Source: an uncultured Bacilli bacterium (lineage in GTDB: Bacteria > Bacillota_I > Bacilli_A > RF39 > UBA660). From it: a stretch of DNA of 64,000 nt. Below, one piece after another: positions 24,178-32,152 of the stretch; within the stretch, counting starts at the first letter, position 1, and each line of letters begins with the position of its first letter. Under the pieces are notes generated by a model, which did not search any database, was not told where the DNA came from, and saw only the letters and a list, made by a program, of their open reading frames with translations. A program made the position numbers and the translations under genes. Location: positions 62,001 to 126,000 of the forward strand of contig CAKPHC010000002.1 of NCBI GenBank assembly GCA_934155645.1, in the 5' to 3' direction.

Positions 24178-24859
24178 TTTTATCTCCACAAACTTTAATA
24201 AATTCTTTAAATAATCTCTTGCTTTCTTCTCTATCCATAAGATTCTCTGGATGCCACTGCACCCCTATTGCAAAGCTTTTAGATTTATCTTCAATCGCTT
24301 CAATTACGCCATCATCAGTTACACCCGTTACAGTAAAGTCTCCTACTTCCGTTACTTTATATCTATGTCTACTGTTAACATAAAACTTACTTTTTCCAAT
24401 TATTCTATAAAGGTAAGAGTCTTTATCTAAACAAACTTCATGAACAGATTCAACTTCAGAAAACGCATGATTTTCTACTAACACCAACGTATCTCTATTC
24501 TTATGAGTTGCTAGAAGCTGCATCCCTAAACATATTCCTAAAACAGGAATATCATTATCTAGACAATAATTAGTAATAAATCTATCGTAATCGTATCTAT
24601 TTTTACCGCCCGGCATTAAAACTCCATCACATAACTTCAATTGTCTAATTAAGCAATCCTCTTCCATTAAAGTCATTTTAGGAACTTCTTTAGCTGTGTA
24701 ATTATTATAACATACATCACCACAAGGCAATATCAAAAAAGGAATCCCACCACTATTTAAAACTGCTCTACGATAACTTTCAGAAACTGATAAACTACAA
24801 ATACCTCTATCATCTTTATCTGGTCTAGCAACTATCCCAATAAGAGGTTTATTGTGCAT
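24167..24859 (-). CDS. Class I glutamine amidotransferase-like, PuuD-type gamma-Glu hydrolase family
   Basis: 230 residues. Peptidase C26/PuuD-like fold: hydrolyses gamma-glutamyl bonds (gamma-Glu-GABA in the type enzyme). Nucleophile Cys110 in GICLGMQLL, oxyanion segment GVLMPGGKNRYDYDRF, and the His-Glu pair in GVQWHPENL near residue 206. The true substrate is unknown; no putrescine genes are near. AGGTAATAATA precedes the ATG, and it overlaps the rhodanese gene by 11 bp, so they form an operon with DUF1653. Confidence 0.88.
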   Translation of the reverse strand: MHNKPLIGIVARPDKDDRGICSLSVSESYRRAVLNSGGIPFLILPCGDVCYNNYTAKEVPKMTLMEEDCLIRQLKLCDGVLMPGGKNRYDYDRFITNYCLDNDIPVLGICLGMQLLATHKNRDTLVLVENHAFSEVESVHEVCLDKDSYLYRIIGKSKFYVNSRHRYKVTEVGDFTVTGVTDDGVIEAIEDKSKSFAIGVQWHPENLMDREESKRLFKEFIKVCGDKNGN

Positions 24860-25232
24860 TATTATTACCTATACTAATAGTATTACCTAAATCATAAACA
24901 TTAGTATATCCAAATTCTATAATCTTAATAGCAAGACTTTTACAATCAGTAGTACCACCACAATAAATAATAATATTATCTATTTTACTGTTTGTAACTC
25001 CTTCAATAGCCTTCTTATTAATTTCATCACTAGGCATATTAATAGCCCCTTCTATATGTTCTTTAGAATACTCTTCAAAACTTCTTGTATCAATTAAAAT
25101 AGCTTTTTCATTTGCTACAAATTCTTTAGCAAGTTCAAGGTCAATTGTTTTATATATTGCCTCTCCATCTATTTTATTAGAACATCCTACTACAAATAAT
25201 AATATACTTAAAATTAATAATGTTTTTTTCAT
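24849..25232 (-). CDS. Rhodanese-like lipoprotein
   Basis: 127 residues. Lipoprotein signal with lipobox VVGC (Cys17), then a rhodanese domain: AILIDTRSFEEYSKEHIEGA and the active-site loop IIYCGGTTDCKS with the catalytic Cys. An extracytoplasmic sulfurtransferase or redox/anion sensor is likely; the substrate is unknown. AAAAGGAGATATGTATA precedes the ATG. It lies 15 bp after the dCMP deaminase gene. Confidence 0.85.
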   Translation of the reverse strand: MKKTLLILSILLFVVGCSNKIDGEAIYKTIDLELAKEFVANEKAILIDTRSFEEYSKEHIEGAINMPSDEINKKAIEGVTNSKIDNIIIYCGGTTDCKSLAIKIIEFGYTNVYDLGNTISIGNNNAQ

Positions 25233-25247
25233 TATACATATCTCCTT

Positions 25248-25745
25248 TTACTTAATTACTATTTCTCTATTTAATTCTACTTGACGATATTTAACTCCAC
25301 ATACATCAAACATCTTTTTAGATGCAATAACACCATCAGTACCACTGTATTTATCACATAAATATATAACTTCTTTAATACCACTTTGAATAATTGCTTT
25401 AGCGCATTCATTGCAAGGGAATAAATCTACATAAATTTTAGAACCTTCTAAGTCTTTTCTTCCACCCCTAAAATTTAATATTGCATTAAGTTCAGCATGA
25501 CAAACATACATATACTTTGTATCTAATGGTTCTCCTTCTCGTTCCCAAGGAAATACTTTATCATTATATCCGTTTGGAGTACCATTATAACCAATTGATA
25601 AAATTCTATTATCGCTAGATACAATACATGCTCCTACTTGTGTGTTAGGGTCTTTACTTCTCATTGCAGTTAACTTAGCAATTGAAATAAAATATTCATC
25701 CCAAGTTAAATAACCTTTTCTACTTTTATCTAATACCTTTTCCAT
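25248..25745 (-). CDS. comEB: dCMP deaminase (ComEB-like)
   Basis: 165 residues. Zinc deaminase converting dCMP to dUMP for dTTP synthesis. Zinc and catalytic site HAELNAIL (His83, Glu85) and PCNEC (Cys111, Cys114). The N-terminus WDEYFISIAKLTAMRSKDP and QVGACIV fit the family. GGAGGTGAAAAA precedes the ATG. In Bacillus comEB lies in the comE operon; here comEA-comEC lie ~7 kb away in a separate unit. The name reflects homology, not a competence role. Confidence 0.93.
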   Translation of the reverse strand: MEKVLDKSRKGYLTWDEYFISIAKLTAMRSKDPNTQVGACIVSSDNRILSIGYNGTPNGYNDKVFPWEREGEPLDTKYMYVCHAELNAILNFRGGRKDLEGSKIYVDLFPCNECAKAIIQSGIKEVIYLCDKYSGTDGVIASKKMFDVCGVKYRQVELNREIVIK

Positions 25746-25789
25746 TTTTTCACCTCCATATTATATATTCATTATAACATGTATATTAC

Positions 25790-26335
25790 TTAATTGAAAT
25801 TATTATAAAAAGTTTTATGAAGACGTTTTACATCTCTATAACTATATTCATCTAAAGTATTAATATTTAAAGGAATTTGATAGAAATGATCAAACTCAAT
25901 CGTATCTAAAAGACTTTGTTCATCTTGTGCTGTCATATCTTGCCGTAGTTCTAAAAATAATTCATATTTCTTTAATTCGTTAACTCTACTAGATAATTGT
26001 CTATAATTACATATACCAAAACACGCTCCTGCAAATGCTAAAGTTGATAATGCATACCCATTACTTCGATTTGACATAGTAAGTGCTATAGTTGCTATGG
26101 CAGCAGTAGAAAATGATAAATTCTTAATATGTTTTAATTCTCTTTGAGGCATCATCCCTTGTCTATCAATCGCTTGCTCAATCATTAAATCTTCTAATCG
26201 TTCTTTTTCAGTTCTTCTAATACAAAAGTAATTTGCAGAACTGCCATCTAAATATTGGACCTTAAAATAATTTCCATCATATTTAAAATTTCTAATTGTA
26301 GTAGATAAATCTGCTTCATCATAAGTAAAAGTCAT
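25790..26335 (-). CDS. Membrane protein of unknown function
   Basis: 181 residues. A beta-rich cytoplasmic N-terminus (~60 residues), two close hydrophobic segments (about 75-112, FSTAAIATIALTMSN, LSTLAFAGACFGICNY), then a charged helical C-terminus. No family recognised. Start: ATG 26335, six bases after GAGGTG; the GTG at 26344 overlaps the ribosome site. Confidence 0.55.
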   Translation of the reverse strand: MTFTYDEADLSTTIRNFKYDGNYFKVQYLDGSSANYFCIRRTEKERLEDLMIEQAIDRQGMMPQRELKHIKNLSFSTAAIATIALTMSNRSNGYALSTLAFAGACFGICNYRQLSSRVNELKKYELFLELRQDMTAQDEQSLLDTIEFDHFYQIPLNINTLDEYSYRDVKRLHKTFYNNFN

Positions 26336-26393
26336 AATTAACACCTCTTTTTTTAACGTTTATTATAACACTAAACCATTTACTTGCAAAGAA

Positions 26394-26415
26394 AAAGAAC
26401 TTATAAAAGTCCTTT
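26394..26415 (-). terminator. Terminator after the gene at 26415-27101
   Basis: AAAGGACTT and AAGTTCTTT pair (one G-T) around a 4-base loop; on the minus strand followed by TTCTTTG. Confidence 0.6.
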
Positions 26416-27101
26416 TATGCTGTTGGTATTTCATCATCATTAGTATTTACATCTATTTTATCAAGTAACCAGTTATATTTATCAAGTAAATCTTGATTAT
26501 CAAATACGATAAATTCTTCTTCTACACTCCAACCATCTTTATTTTCACCTAGAAAATCTAATACTGCAATAATACTATCTAATACATCATCTAATTTCTT
26601 GTCTTCATCTATTGCTTCATCTACATATATTTTTAATTGACCAACATACTTTAAATAAAGTTCTGCATCAAACTCATCTAATTTATATTCTTTTACTCTT
26701 TTATTAGCTTCTTTATCAGAAACTGATTCTAACATTTGGTCAGTAATTTTTTTCCTGTTTTCTTTTAGTTCATTTAATTCTTTTCTTGTATTAAGAAAAT
26801 CAGGTCCATCATTTCGATAAGTATCAACGCTTAAACACTTTTCAATGATTGGGTTATCGTATTCTGTTAATATTTTATCTGCTAAATCATATATTCTCTT
26901 ATAATCGTTCTTTATCATTTTTTCGATTATACCATAAGAACCTTTCATTTTTATGGTCATATCGATTTCATCTTGATTATTAAGTTCACTAACAATTTTA
27001 TCTAATTTTTGTTGCTTTACTACTTCAATACCAACTAGTACTGCAAACAATAAAAAGATAATTCCTACTATAATTAAAATTATTTTAACTGCTTTTTTCA
27101 T
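26415..27101 (-). CDS. Membrane-anchored helical protein, function unknown
   Basis: 228 residues. One N-terminal membrane helix (about 5-27, ILIIVGIIFLLFAVLVGI), then a fully helical, acidic extracellular region rich in Lys, Glu and Asp. No signature recognised. Start: ATG 27101 after GAAGGGA; the upstream TTG at 27110 is too close to it. Stands alone between two terminators. Confidence 0.55.
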   Translation of the reverse strand: MKKAVKIILIIVGIIFLLFAVLVGIEVVKQQKLDKIVSELNNQDEIDMTIKMKGSYGIIEKMIKNDYKRIYDLADKILTEYDNPIIEKCLSVDTYRNDGPDFLNTRKELNELKENRKKITDQMLESVSDKEANKRVKEYKLDEFDAELYLKYVGQLKIYVDEAIDEDKKLDDVLDSIIAVLDFLGENKDGWSVEEEFIVFDNQDLLDKYNWLLDKIDVNTNDDEIPTA

Positions 27102-27130
27102 TACAAACAATCCCTTCTATTTCTATGGAT

Positions 27131-27656
27131 ATATTGTAACATATTTAGCAAAGGTTGTAATTAGTATTTACTCATTTCCTTTTAAACTAGTAACCATATC
27201 TATTTTATTTACCTTTAAAGACAAGAAAGAAATATTTATTGAAAGAGTTAAAAACTATTCCAATAAAATCATGTACCCAATGATAGATATATTGGACAAT
27301 CAAAAGATAGATTGTAATCATCTTGATACCATACTTAATAATATGATTGATAAATTTATTGAGATTCACACATTTTCTAAAAATGTCCACGAAGAATTAA
27401 TAGCAATGTCTCATTTAGATGAAGATGTAACCTATATTTTTAAAAATGCCGAACTTGAACTCACAAAGAAAATGGTACAATCTTAGAAAACAATAATTTT
27501 GTAATCAGTAATGCTAAAGAAAAAGTACATATTATAATTGGAATAGTTGAAAACTTGTGCCATGAAATTGTATATCACAAACATAAAGAAATTAATTATG
27601 AAGCAATGAAAAAAGAAGTAATAAATATAATAAGTTCAATACTAAAAGAAAAATAA
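27131..27656 (+). pseudogene. Remnant of a TetR/AcrR-family regulator
   Basis: Translation from ~27196 gives SILFTFKDKKEIFIERVKN, the end of a TetR HTH domain ('...LYTYFKDKKELFIE'), continuing in frame to a TAG at 27484. After a shift of frame, NAKEKVHIIIGIVENLCHEI and NYEAMKKEVINIISSIL complete a TetR C-terminal ligand domain, ending TAA at 27654. Most of the DNA-binding HTH is missing or scrambled and no start with a ribosome site exists. This accounts for the ~550 bases between 27101 and 27665. Confidence 0.7.
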
Positions 27657-27684
27657 GCAAAAGATTATTTATCCTTTGCTTTTT
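27657..27684. terminator. Weak terminator at holin gene end
   Basis: GCAAA and TTTGC pair with a long AT loop, followed by TTTTTCTTT on the plus strand; it overlaps the end of the holin gene. Short stem. Confidence 0.35.
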
Positions 27685-28117
27685 CTTTGTCATTTAATTC
27701 TAAATCCATTTCATTGTACTCATCGATTTTAGAACTAAATATTTCGAGTGAAGAGATTAATAATTTAGGTAATTTAATACCCATCTCTGTACAGTTTTCT
27801 AGAATTGATACAATTTCATTAAAAACTAATGAATAGATTACTATTCTCAAAAGAAGGTTTCCAATATTTAAAATGTTCCCAATAATTTTTGAGATAGCAA
27901 CTACTATAAAGTAACTAAACTTTTTTAATACACCTTTAACGCCTATACTACTATTTATTTTTTTCTTAACGAAAGCTTTAAATATTCCCGATATAAAATC
28001 TAAGATAACTACTATAATTAAGTATTTTAAATTAATATCAATATTCTCAAACAAGAAAACGAAACAAGAAGAAATCAAGCCCAAAATAGATGGTATTACA
28101 GTTTTAATAAAGTTCAC
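27665..28117 (-). CDS. Phage-type holin family protein
   Basis: 150 residues, three to four hydrophobic segments. The pattern YLIIVVILDFISGIFKAFVK followed by KKINSSIGVKGVLKKFSYFI matches the phage_holin_4/toxin-secretion holin family (Cph1/UtxA type). These form membrane lesions that release endolysins or toxins. The GTG start overlaps its own AGGAGG, so true initiation may differ slightly. No other phage structural gene is nearby; the next gene upstream is an M15 peptidase, so the pair may be a domesticated lysis or release module. Confidence 0.8.
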   Translation of the reverse strand: MNFIKTVIPSILGLISSCFVFLFENIDINLKYLIIVVILDFISGIFKAFVKKKINSSIGVKGVLKKFSYFIVVAISKIIGNILNIGNLLLRIVIYSLVFNEIVSILENCTEMGIKLPKLLISSLEIFSSKIDEYNEMDLELNDKEKAKDK

Positions 28118-28182
28118 CTCCTATAACAGTTTATGAAGGAACTTAATAAAAGTATGGACTGAAAAGCAATTAAAAAGGATAC

Positions 28183-29538
28183 TTAGTTAATTCCTAAGTA
28201 TTCCTCTAAAGTTAATCCACTTTCTTTAACTGAAGTTGCTATCTCAACACCTAAATATCTCACATGCCATGGTTCATATTTATAACCAGTTATATTTTGT
28301 TTGTCTTTCGGGTATCTTATAATGAATCCATATAAATGACAATTCTCTTCTAACCATTTACCAGAAGGTGTATCACCAAACGAATCACTTATTTTACCTA
28401 TATCAAAAGCAAGTCCTGTCTGATGTTCCGAATGTCCTGGTCTAGCTGAAAAGGTATCAGTTTCATCTTTACCATATCTTTTTACATAATTATTATAAAG
28501 ATTAGATTGCGTATTATATGAACGAAATCCTGATAATAAAGACAAGTCATAGCCATTAGCAGTTGCATCATTTTGCATATTTACTAAAGCAGCATAAGCT
28601 GTACTGTCAACGCCTGGATTATAGTTTTTAGGCAATGCATATTTCTTATTAGCAATTAAAATTCCGTTTATATAAGTAGGACTATCAACTGTTTTTTCAT
28701 TATAAGAAACACTTGTTGGAATATCTTTTATTACATTGATTATTCGCTTAGTTGTAGTATCGTTACCACTTGAATCTGATACTTTATAGATTACTTCATA
28801 TTTACCAGGTGTATTAGTATCAACACTACCTTCAACAATTACTTTTGCAGTTATATCGCCATCATAATTATCTGTAGCAGTATATCCTAAATCCTTATAA
28901 TCAGTACCAACATATAAGTTTAGATTACTTCCGCCTTTTAATTTAATTATTGGTTTATCAGTATCTTTAACCACAACAGTTCTTATCAAATATCTATTGT
29001 ATAGTTTATTGTCTAGTTTATATATAACATACTGTTCCCCTATTTTTGCTACATCAACATCATTAATTTGAGACACTTTGTTTTTACCACTATACTTATA
29101 CGATTCATCACTATATTCAGTATTAAAATGAGTCTCTACTTCATCAACGCCATTTAATTTAAATTCTTCATCTTTTTTTATTGTTTTATATAATGTATCA
29201 CAAGACTTTTTTATTTTAGTTGTTTTGATATAATTGTTACCTTTTAATACATATCCATCTTTAGTTAAATCAGTAACAATTAATTTATCCAAATCGTTAT
29301 TTTCAATAATTGTTTTTACTTTACATTTACCAAAGTTATTATTAAAAACTAATGTTAGTTTCCTATCTTGATAAAAATCTTTCTTTATACGATAAACTTC
29401 ACGAAGATTAAAGATTAGTAATACAATTAACAATATTATTACTAAAATTATAAATAAAATTTTGGCAGACTTTTTCAATACTTTTTTATGGGTCCTTCTT
29501 CTATATCTTCTTGAGACTCTTTTTGTAGCCTTGTTCAT
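28183..29538 (-). CDS. M15 D-Ala-D-Ala carboxypeptidase with Ig-like domain
   Basis: 451 residues. Basic N-terminus and a membrane helix (about 27-46), a low-complexity linker region, an Ig-like DUF5011 domain (about 200-272: VGTDYKDLGYTATDNYDGDI and PGKYEVIYKVSDSSGN), and a C-terminal VanY-type M15B domain (about 290-447) with LLSGFRSYNTQSNLY, SARPGHSEHQTGLAFDIG (Zn ligands His, Asp) and YEPWHVRYLG (catalytic Glu and His ligand). It trims the terminal D-Ala from peptidoglycan stems outside the cell. AAGGAGCTTATATT precedes the ATG. Confidence 0.92.
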   Translation of the reverse strand: MNKATKRVSRRYRRRTHKKVLKKSAKILFIILVIILLIVLLIFNLREVYRIKKDFYQDRKLTLVFNNNFGKCKVKTIIENNDLDKLIVTDLTKDGYVLKGNNYIKTTKIKKSCDTLYKTIKKDEEFKLNGVDEVETHFNTEYSDESYKYSGKNKVSQINDVDVAKIGEQYVIYKLDNKLYNRYLIRTVVVKDTDKPIIKLKGGSNLNLYVGTDYKDLGYTATDNYDGDITAKVIVEGSVDTNTPGKYEVIYKVSDSSGNDTTTKRIINVIKDIPTSVSYNEKTVDSPTYINGILIANKKYALPKNYNPGVDSTAYAALVNMQNDATANGYDLSLLSGFRSYNTQSNLYNNYVKRYGKDETDTFSARPGHSEHQTGLAFDIGKISDSFGDTPSGKWLEENCHLYGFIIRYPKDKQNITGYKYEPWHVRYLGVEIATSVKESGLTLEEYLGIN

Positions 29539-29643
29539 AATATAAGCTCCTTTATCTTGATATAATTATACCACTAAGCATAAATAAAAGAATATATTTT
29601 TTAATATAAATTAATAGTTGTGTAAATTTAAAAGTGAGATAAA

Positions 29644-29666
29644 ATAAAACCGTTGAAATTCAACGG
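29644..29666 (-). terminator. Terminator downstream of tRNA-Arg
   Basis: CCGTTGAA and TTCAACGG form a perfect 8-bp stem with one-base loop; on the minus strand it is followed by TTTTATTTTAT. Confidence 0.8.
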
Positions 29667-29678
29667 CTATTTTAATAA

Positions 29679-29754
29679 TGGTATCCCCAGTAGGACTCGA
29701 ACCCACATCTATCCCTTAGGAGGGGATTGCTCTATCCTGCTGAGCTATGAGGAC
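29679..29754 (-). tRNA. tRNA-Arg (CCU)
   Basis: 76 bases on the minus strand with CCA encoded. Acceptor GTCCTCA pairs with TGGGGAT (with G-U pairs), D arm AGCTCAGCAGGATAGAGC, anticodon stem ATCCC/GGGAT with loop CTCCTAA, so the anticodon is CCT; T loop GTTCGAGTC is standard. It reads AGG codons. Confidence 0.95.
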
Positions 29755-29780
29755 ATAAAAAACAAACTAATAGTTTGTTT
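29755..29780 (-). terminator. Hairpin with T tail between HD gene and tRNA-Arg
   Basis: AAACAAACTA and TAGTTTGTTT form a 10-bp stem with a one-base loop; on the minus strand TTTTTAT follows and the tRNA begins at once. It overlaps the HD gene stop. Confidence 0.7.
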
Positions 29781-30291
29781 AACGCCAATAATTTAATATT
29801 ACTAGCAATAAAAAGTTTGCTGCAACTCCTAAGTGCCTTCTTGCTGCATAAAGTGCTTCACTAACAGCAACACAATTATCTACCATGTCAACTATCCAGC
29901 TTTCCAAATACTTTGGAGCTCTAGGTGACACAGGAAACATATGTGTAAGAATAATATCTTCTTCCTTCTCTGTCAACTCAAAATTTCTCTTTGCATTACA
30001 TAATGCATATTTAGGGTGATTCAATAAAACATCTATTCTTTTTTTACGATCAACTTCGTTATTATCAACAAAGAAAAAATCGTGTAATAGACCTGCTCTT
30101 GCAACACCTCTATAATCTAATCTCAATGCTTTAGTAACTTTATATGAATAATAAGATACACGCATACAATGGTCAAAACGATTTAATCCATGATGCATTA
30201 TATCTTTTGTTTTACCAAATTCTTCATTTTCTACTATATCATTAACTATATTCATATATTCTTTATCATTGTATTTATTTTCATTGCTCAT
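29779..30291 (-). CDS. HD domain phosphohydrolase-like protein
   Basis: 170 residues. HD superfamily metal site: DHCMRVSYYSY (first His), GLLHDFFF (His-Asp) and a later Asp in WIVDMVDNCVAVSEA. Such proteins cleave phosphate esters of nucleotides or related molecules; the substrate is unknown. The end LGVAANFLLLVILNYW is hydrophobic, suggesting a C-terminal membrane contact. GAGGTGTATTAAAAG precedes the ATG. It shares a region with an ADP-ribosylglycohydrolase and a DUF1016 nuclease beside a tRNA gene. Confidence 0.85.
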   Translation of the reverse strand: MSNENKYNDKEYMNIVNDIVENEEFGKTKDIMHHGLNRFDHCMRVSYYSYKVTKALRLDYRGVARAGLLHDFFFVDNNEVDRKKRIDVLLNHPKYALCNAKRNFELTEKEEDIILTHMFPVSPRAPKYLESWIVDMVDNCVAVSEALYAARRHLGVAANFLLLVILNYWR

Positions 30292-30361
30292 CTTTTAATA
30301 CACCTCTGGTCATATAAAAACATAATATCACAAAATAAAATAAAATGCAAATTCAAAAAAA

Positions 30362-30406
30362 GAGGACTTCAAGTCCTCAATCTATATAAACGCCAAACGT
30401 TAGCGT
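30362..30406 (-). other. Two tandem hairpins, the second a terminator, after the ADP-ribosylglycohydrolase gene
   Basis: On the minus strand: ACGCTAA/TTGGCGT (30406-30390, loop of 3), then GAGGACTT/AAGTCCTC (30378-30362, loop of 1) followed by TTTTTTTGAATTT. The second is a strong rho-independent terminator. The first has no T tail and may be part of a 3' UTR or a small RNA; nothing else is seen in 30292-30450. Confidence 0.65.
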
Positions 30407-30450
30407 CCTAATATATATTATGGACCAAAATATAATATGTTACACTTTTG

Positions 30451-31215
30451 TTATTTATAAGCCTTTTTTAAAACTTTAGTATATTCAAGAGGTAACTTTT
30501 CAATTACATCATCCTTTTGTCTATCATCTATTCCGTATAATGATTCAGCCACTGCCCCTACTATGCAACAATTAGTATCTGTATCACCGCCCATTAACAG
30601 TATCCTTCTAACTGCATCTTCAAATGACTTAGAATTATATATTGCATATAAGCAATTATTTAAGGTCTCCTTACATGTCGTATTAAATTTTAAAAATGGC
30701 TGATATATAACTGGCAACTTTAATTTGCTATATGTTTCTTCTTTACTCATACCATTTCTAAAATAATATATCATAAGCGCTATTATTGTAGCGGATTCTA
30801 TAGCTTCGCTAGAATTGTGAGATGTAGCAGTTACAAGATATGCATTTTCTTTCACTTCATCTTCATTATCAAATAAATATCCAACCGGTGAAATTCGCAT
30901 CATTGCACCATTACCATTACTATTTCCTACTGTTAATCCTTTTGCCCATTTAATAGTGTTAGGCGAAAAAGGGTTCTTGAAACAAGGAGAAAAATCTGGT
31001 TTATAACTTAAGTTTTCCAAAATATATTGTTTTAAAGTTTTCTCATAATTTTTTGAATTTAATATTGCATCAATAACAGCAACAGTTTCAATTGTATCAT
31101 CACTATAAAACGAATCAGGTAATATTAATTGTTTGGGATTAACTTCTTTAATTTCTTTGAATTGGTCATACTCATATATGCTGCCTACTATATCACCATA
31201 TATTGCTCCTAACAT
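30451..31215 (-). CDS. ADP-ribosylglycohydrolase family protein
   Basis: 254 residues. DraG-like fold that removes ADP-ribose from proteins or small molecules using two Mg2+. Metal ligands: DSFYSDDTIETVAV (S/T-D-D-T) near the N-terminus and LLMGGDTDTNCCIVGAVAES near the C-terminus; MLGAIYGDIVGSIYE opens the family. Start: ATG 31215 behind GGATGGTGAATAAT; the longer frame to 31236 covers the ribosome site. The target is unknown. Lies next to a DUF1016 nuclease gene on the same strand. Confidence 0.9.
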   Translation of the reverse strand: MLGAIYGDIVGSIYEYDQFKEIKEVNPKQLILPDSFYSDDTIETVAVIDAILNSKNYEKTLKQYILENLSYKPDFSPCFKNPFSPNTIKWAKGLTVGNSNGNGAMMRISPVGYLFDNEDEVKENAYLVTATSHNSSEAIESATIIALMIYYFRNGMSKEETYSKLKLPVIYQPFLKFNTTCKETLNNCLYAIYNSKSFEDAVRRILLMGGDTDTNCCIVGAVAESLYGIDDRQKDDVIEKLPLEYTKVLKKAYK

Positions 31216-31248
31216 ATTATTCACCATCCACAACAATTATAACACAAT

Positions 31249-32139
31249 TCATACTAATTCATATTCTCTTACCGCTATTCTATCATCCGAACAATATTCT
31301 ATTACAAACTTATTTTCTTTTTTACAAATTAATATGCCAATAGTGTTGTTATTACTTGTTTCTTTTATATTTTTATCTATGTAATTCATATACTTTTGAA
31401 CTTGTGATATATATTCTACTTTAAATTCAGTTATCTTTAATTCTACAACCACATACGAGTTATATTTTATATTGAATAATAGCAAATCAACTTTGTGATA
31501 ATTATCTCCAATTTTAATTTTATATTCACTACCTATAAAACTAAAAGAATTACCAAGTTCTCTCATAAATGATTCTATATCTTCTAATATTAAATTATGT
31601 AATGCTTTTTCGTTAAATATCTCAATATTATTCTTATTTCTAATTAATATTGGATTTGGTACTAAATCTTTTGCTTTAATCTTATCATCAAGTATTAATT
31701 TGTTTTTAGTTTCGATTGGTAATCTATTGTATTCATTATTACGAATCTTTTCTCTTAATAAATCACGCCCAATATTTTGTTCTCTACAAATATTGATATA
31801 ATACCTTATTTCATCTATATTTTTTAAAGGTAATAACTCAACATAATGGCTCCAAGACAATTGTGTCGCAAGCTGCGACACTTTTTCATCACTAAACATA
31901 CTATAGAATTGTTTCATCCTAAATAATGTTCTTCTGTTATATTTTTTACCAACTTCAACAACTAATTTTTTAGAATATTCATCTATAATATTATCTCCAT
32001 ATTTTCCACCTGCATCATTTAGCAACTTGCCAATTTCAAAATATGTAATAACTTTATGTCTTTCCTTCGAATAGTCTTTTACTTTTGCATATATTTCGTT
32101 ATCAATTATCTTATTTTTTATTTCTTCATAATAATTCAT
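31249..32139 (-). CDS. PDDEXK nuclease of the DUF1016/YhcG family
   Basis: 296 residues. N-terminal YhcG-like helical domain (EIGKLLNDAGGKYGDNIIDE, SQLATQLSWSHYVELLPL) and a C-terminal restriction-endonuclease-like domain with the PD-(D/E)xK site: Asp218 in HKVDLLLFN and ELK (Glu233-Lys235) in VVVELKITEF. Members often accompany restriction-modification or other defence genes, but no methylase is nearby here. AAGGAGAAAAAA precedes the ATG. The cellular role is uncertain. Confidence 0.88.
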   Translation of the reverse strand: MNYYEEIKNKIIDNEIYAKVKDYSKERHKVITYFEIGKLLNDAGGKYGDNIIDEYSKKLVVEVGKKYNRRTLFRMKQFYSMFSDEKVSQLATQLSWSHYVELLPLKNIDEIRYYINICREQNIGRDLLREKIRNNEYNRLPIETKNKLILDDKIKAKDLVPNPILIRNKNNIEIFNEKALHNLILEDIESFMRELGNSFSFIGSEYKIKIGDNYHKVDLLLFNIKYNSYVVVELKITEFKVEYISQVQKYMNYIDKNIKETSNNNTIGILICKKENKFVIEYCSDDRIAVREYELV

Positions 32140-32152
32140 TTTTTTCTCCTTT

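Noticed and set aside
27205..27390. Minus-strand open frame opposite the TetR remnant
   Set aside because: No ribosome site; composition is the complement of the TetR remnant reading frame.
29679..29754. tRNA-Arg as a proven integration site
   Set aside because: No direct repeat of its 3' end was seen within the window and no integrase gene is present.
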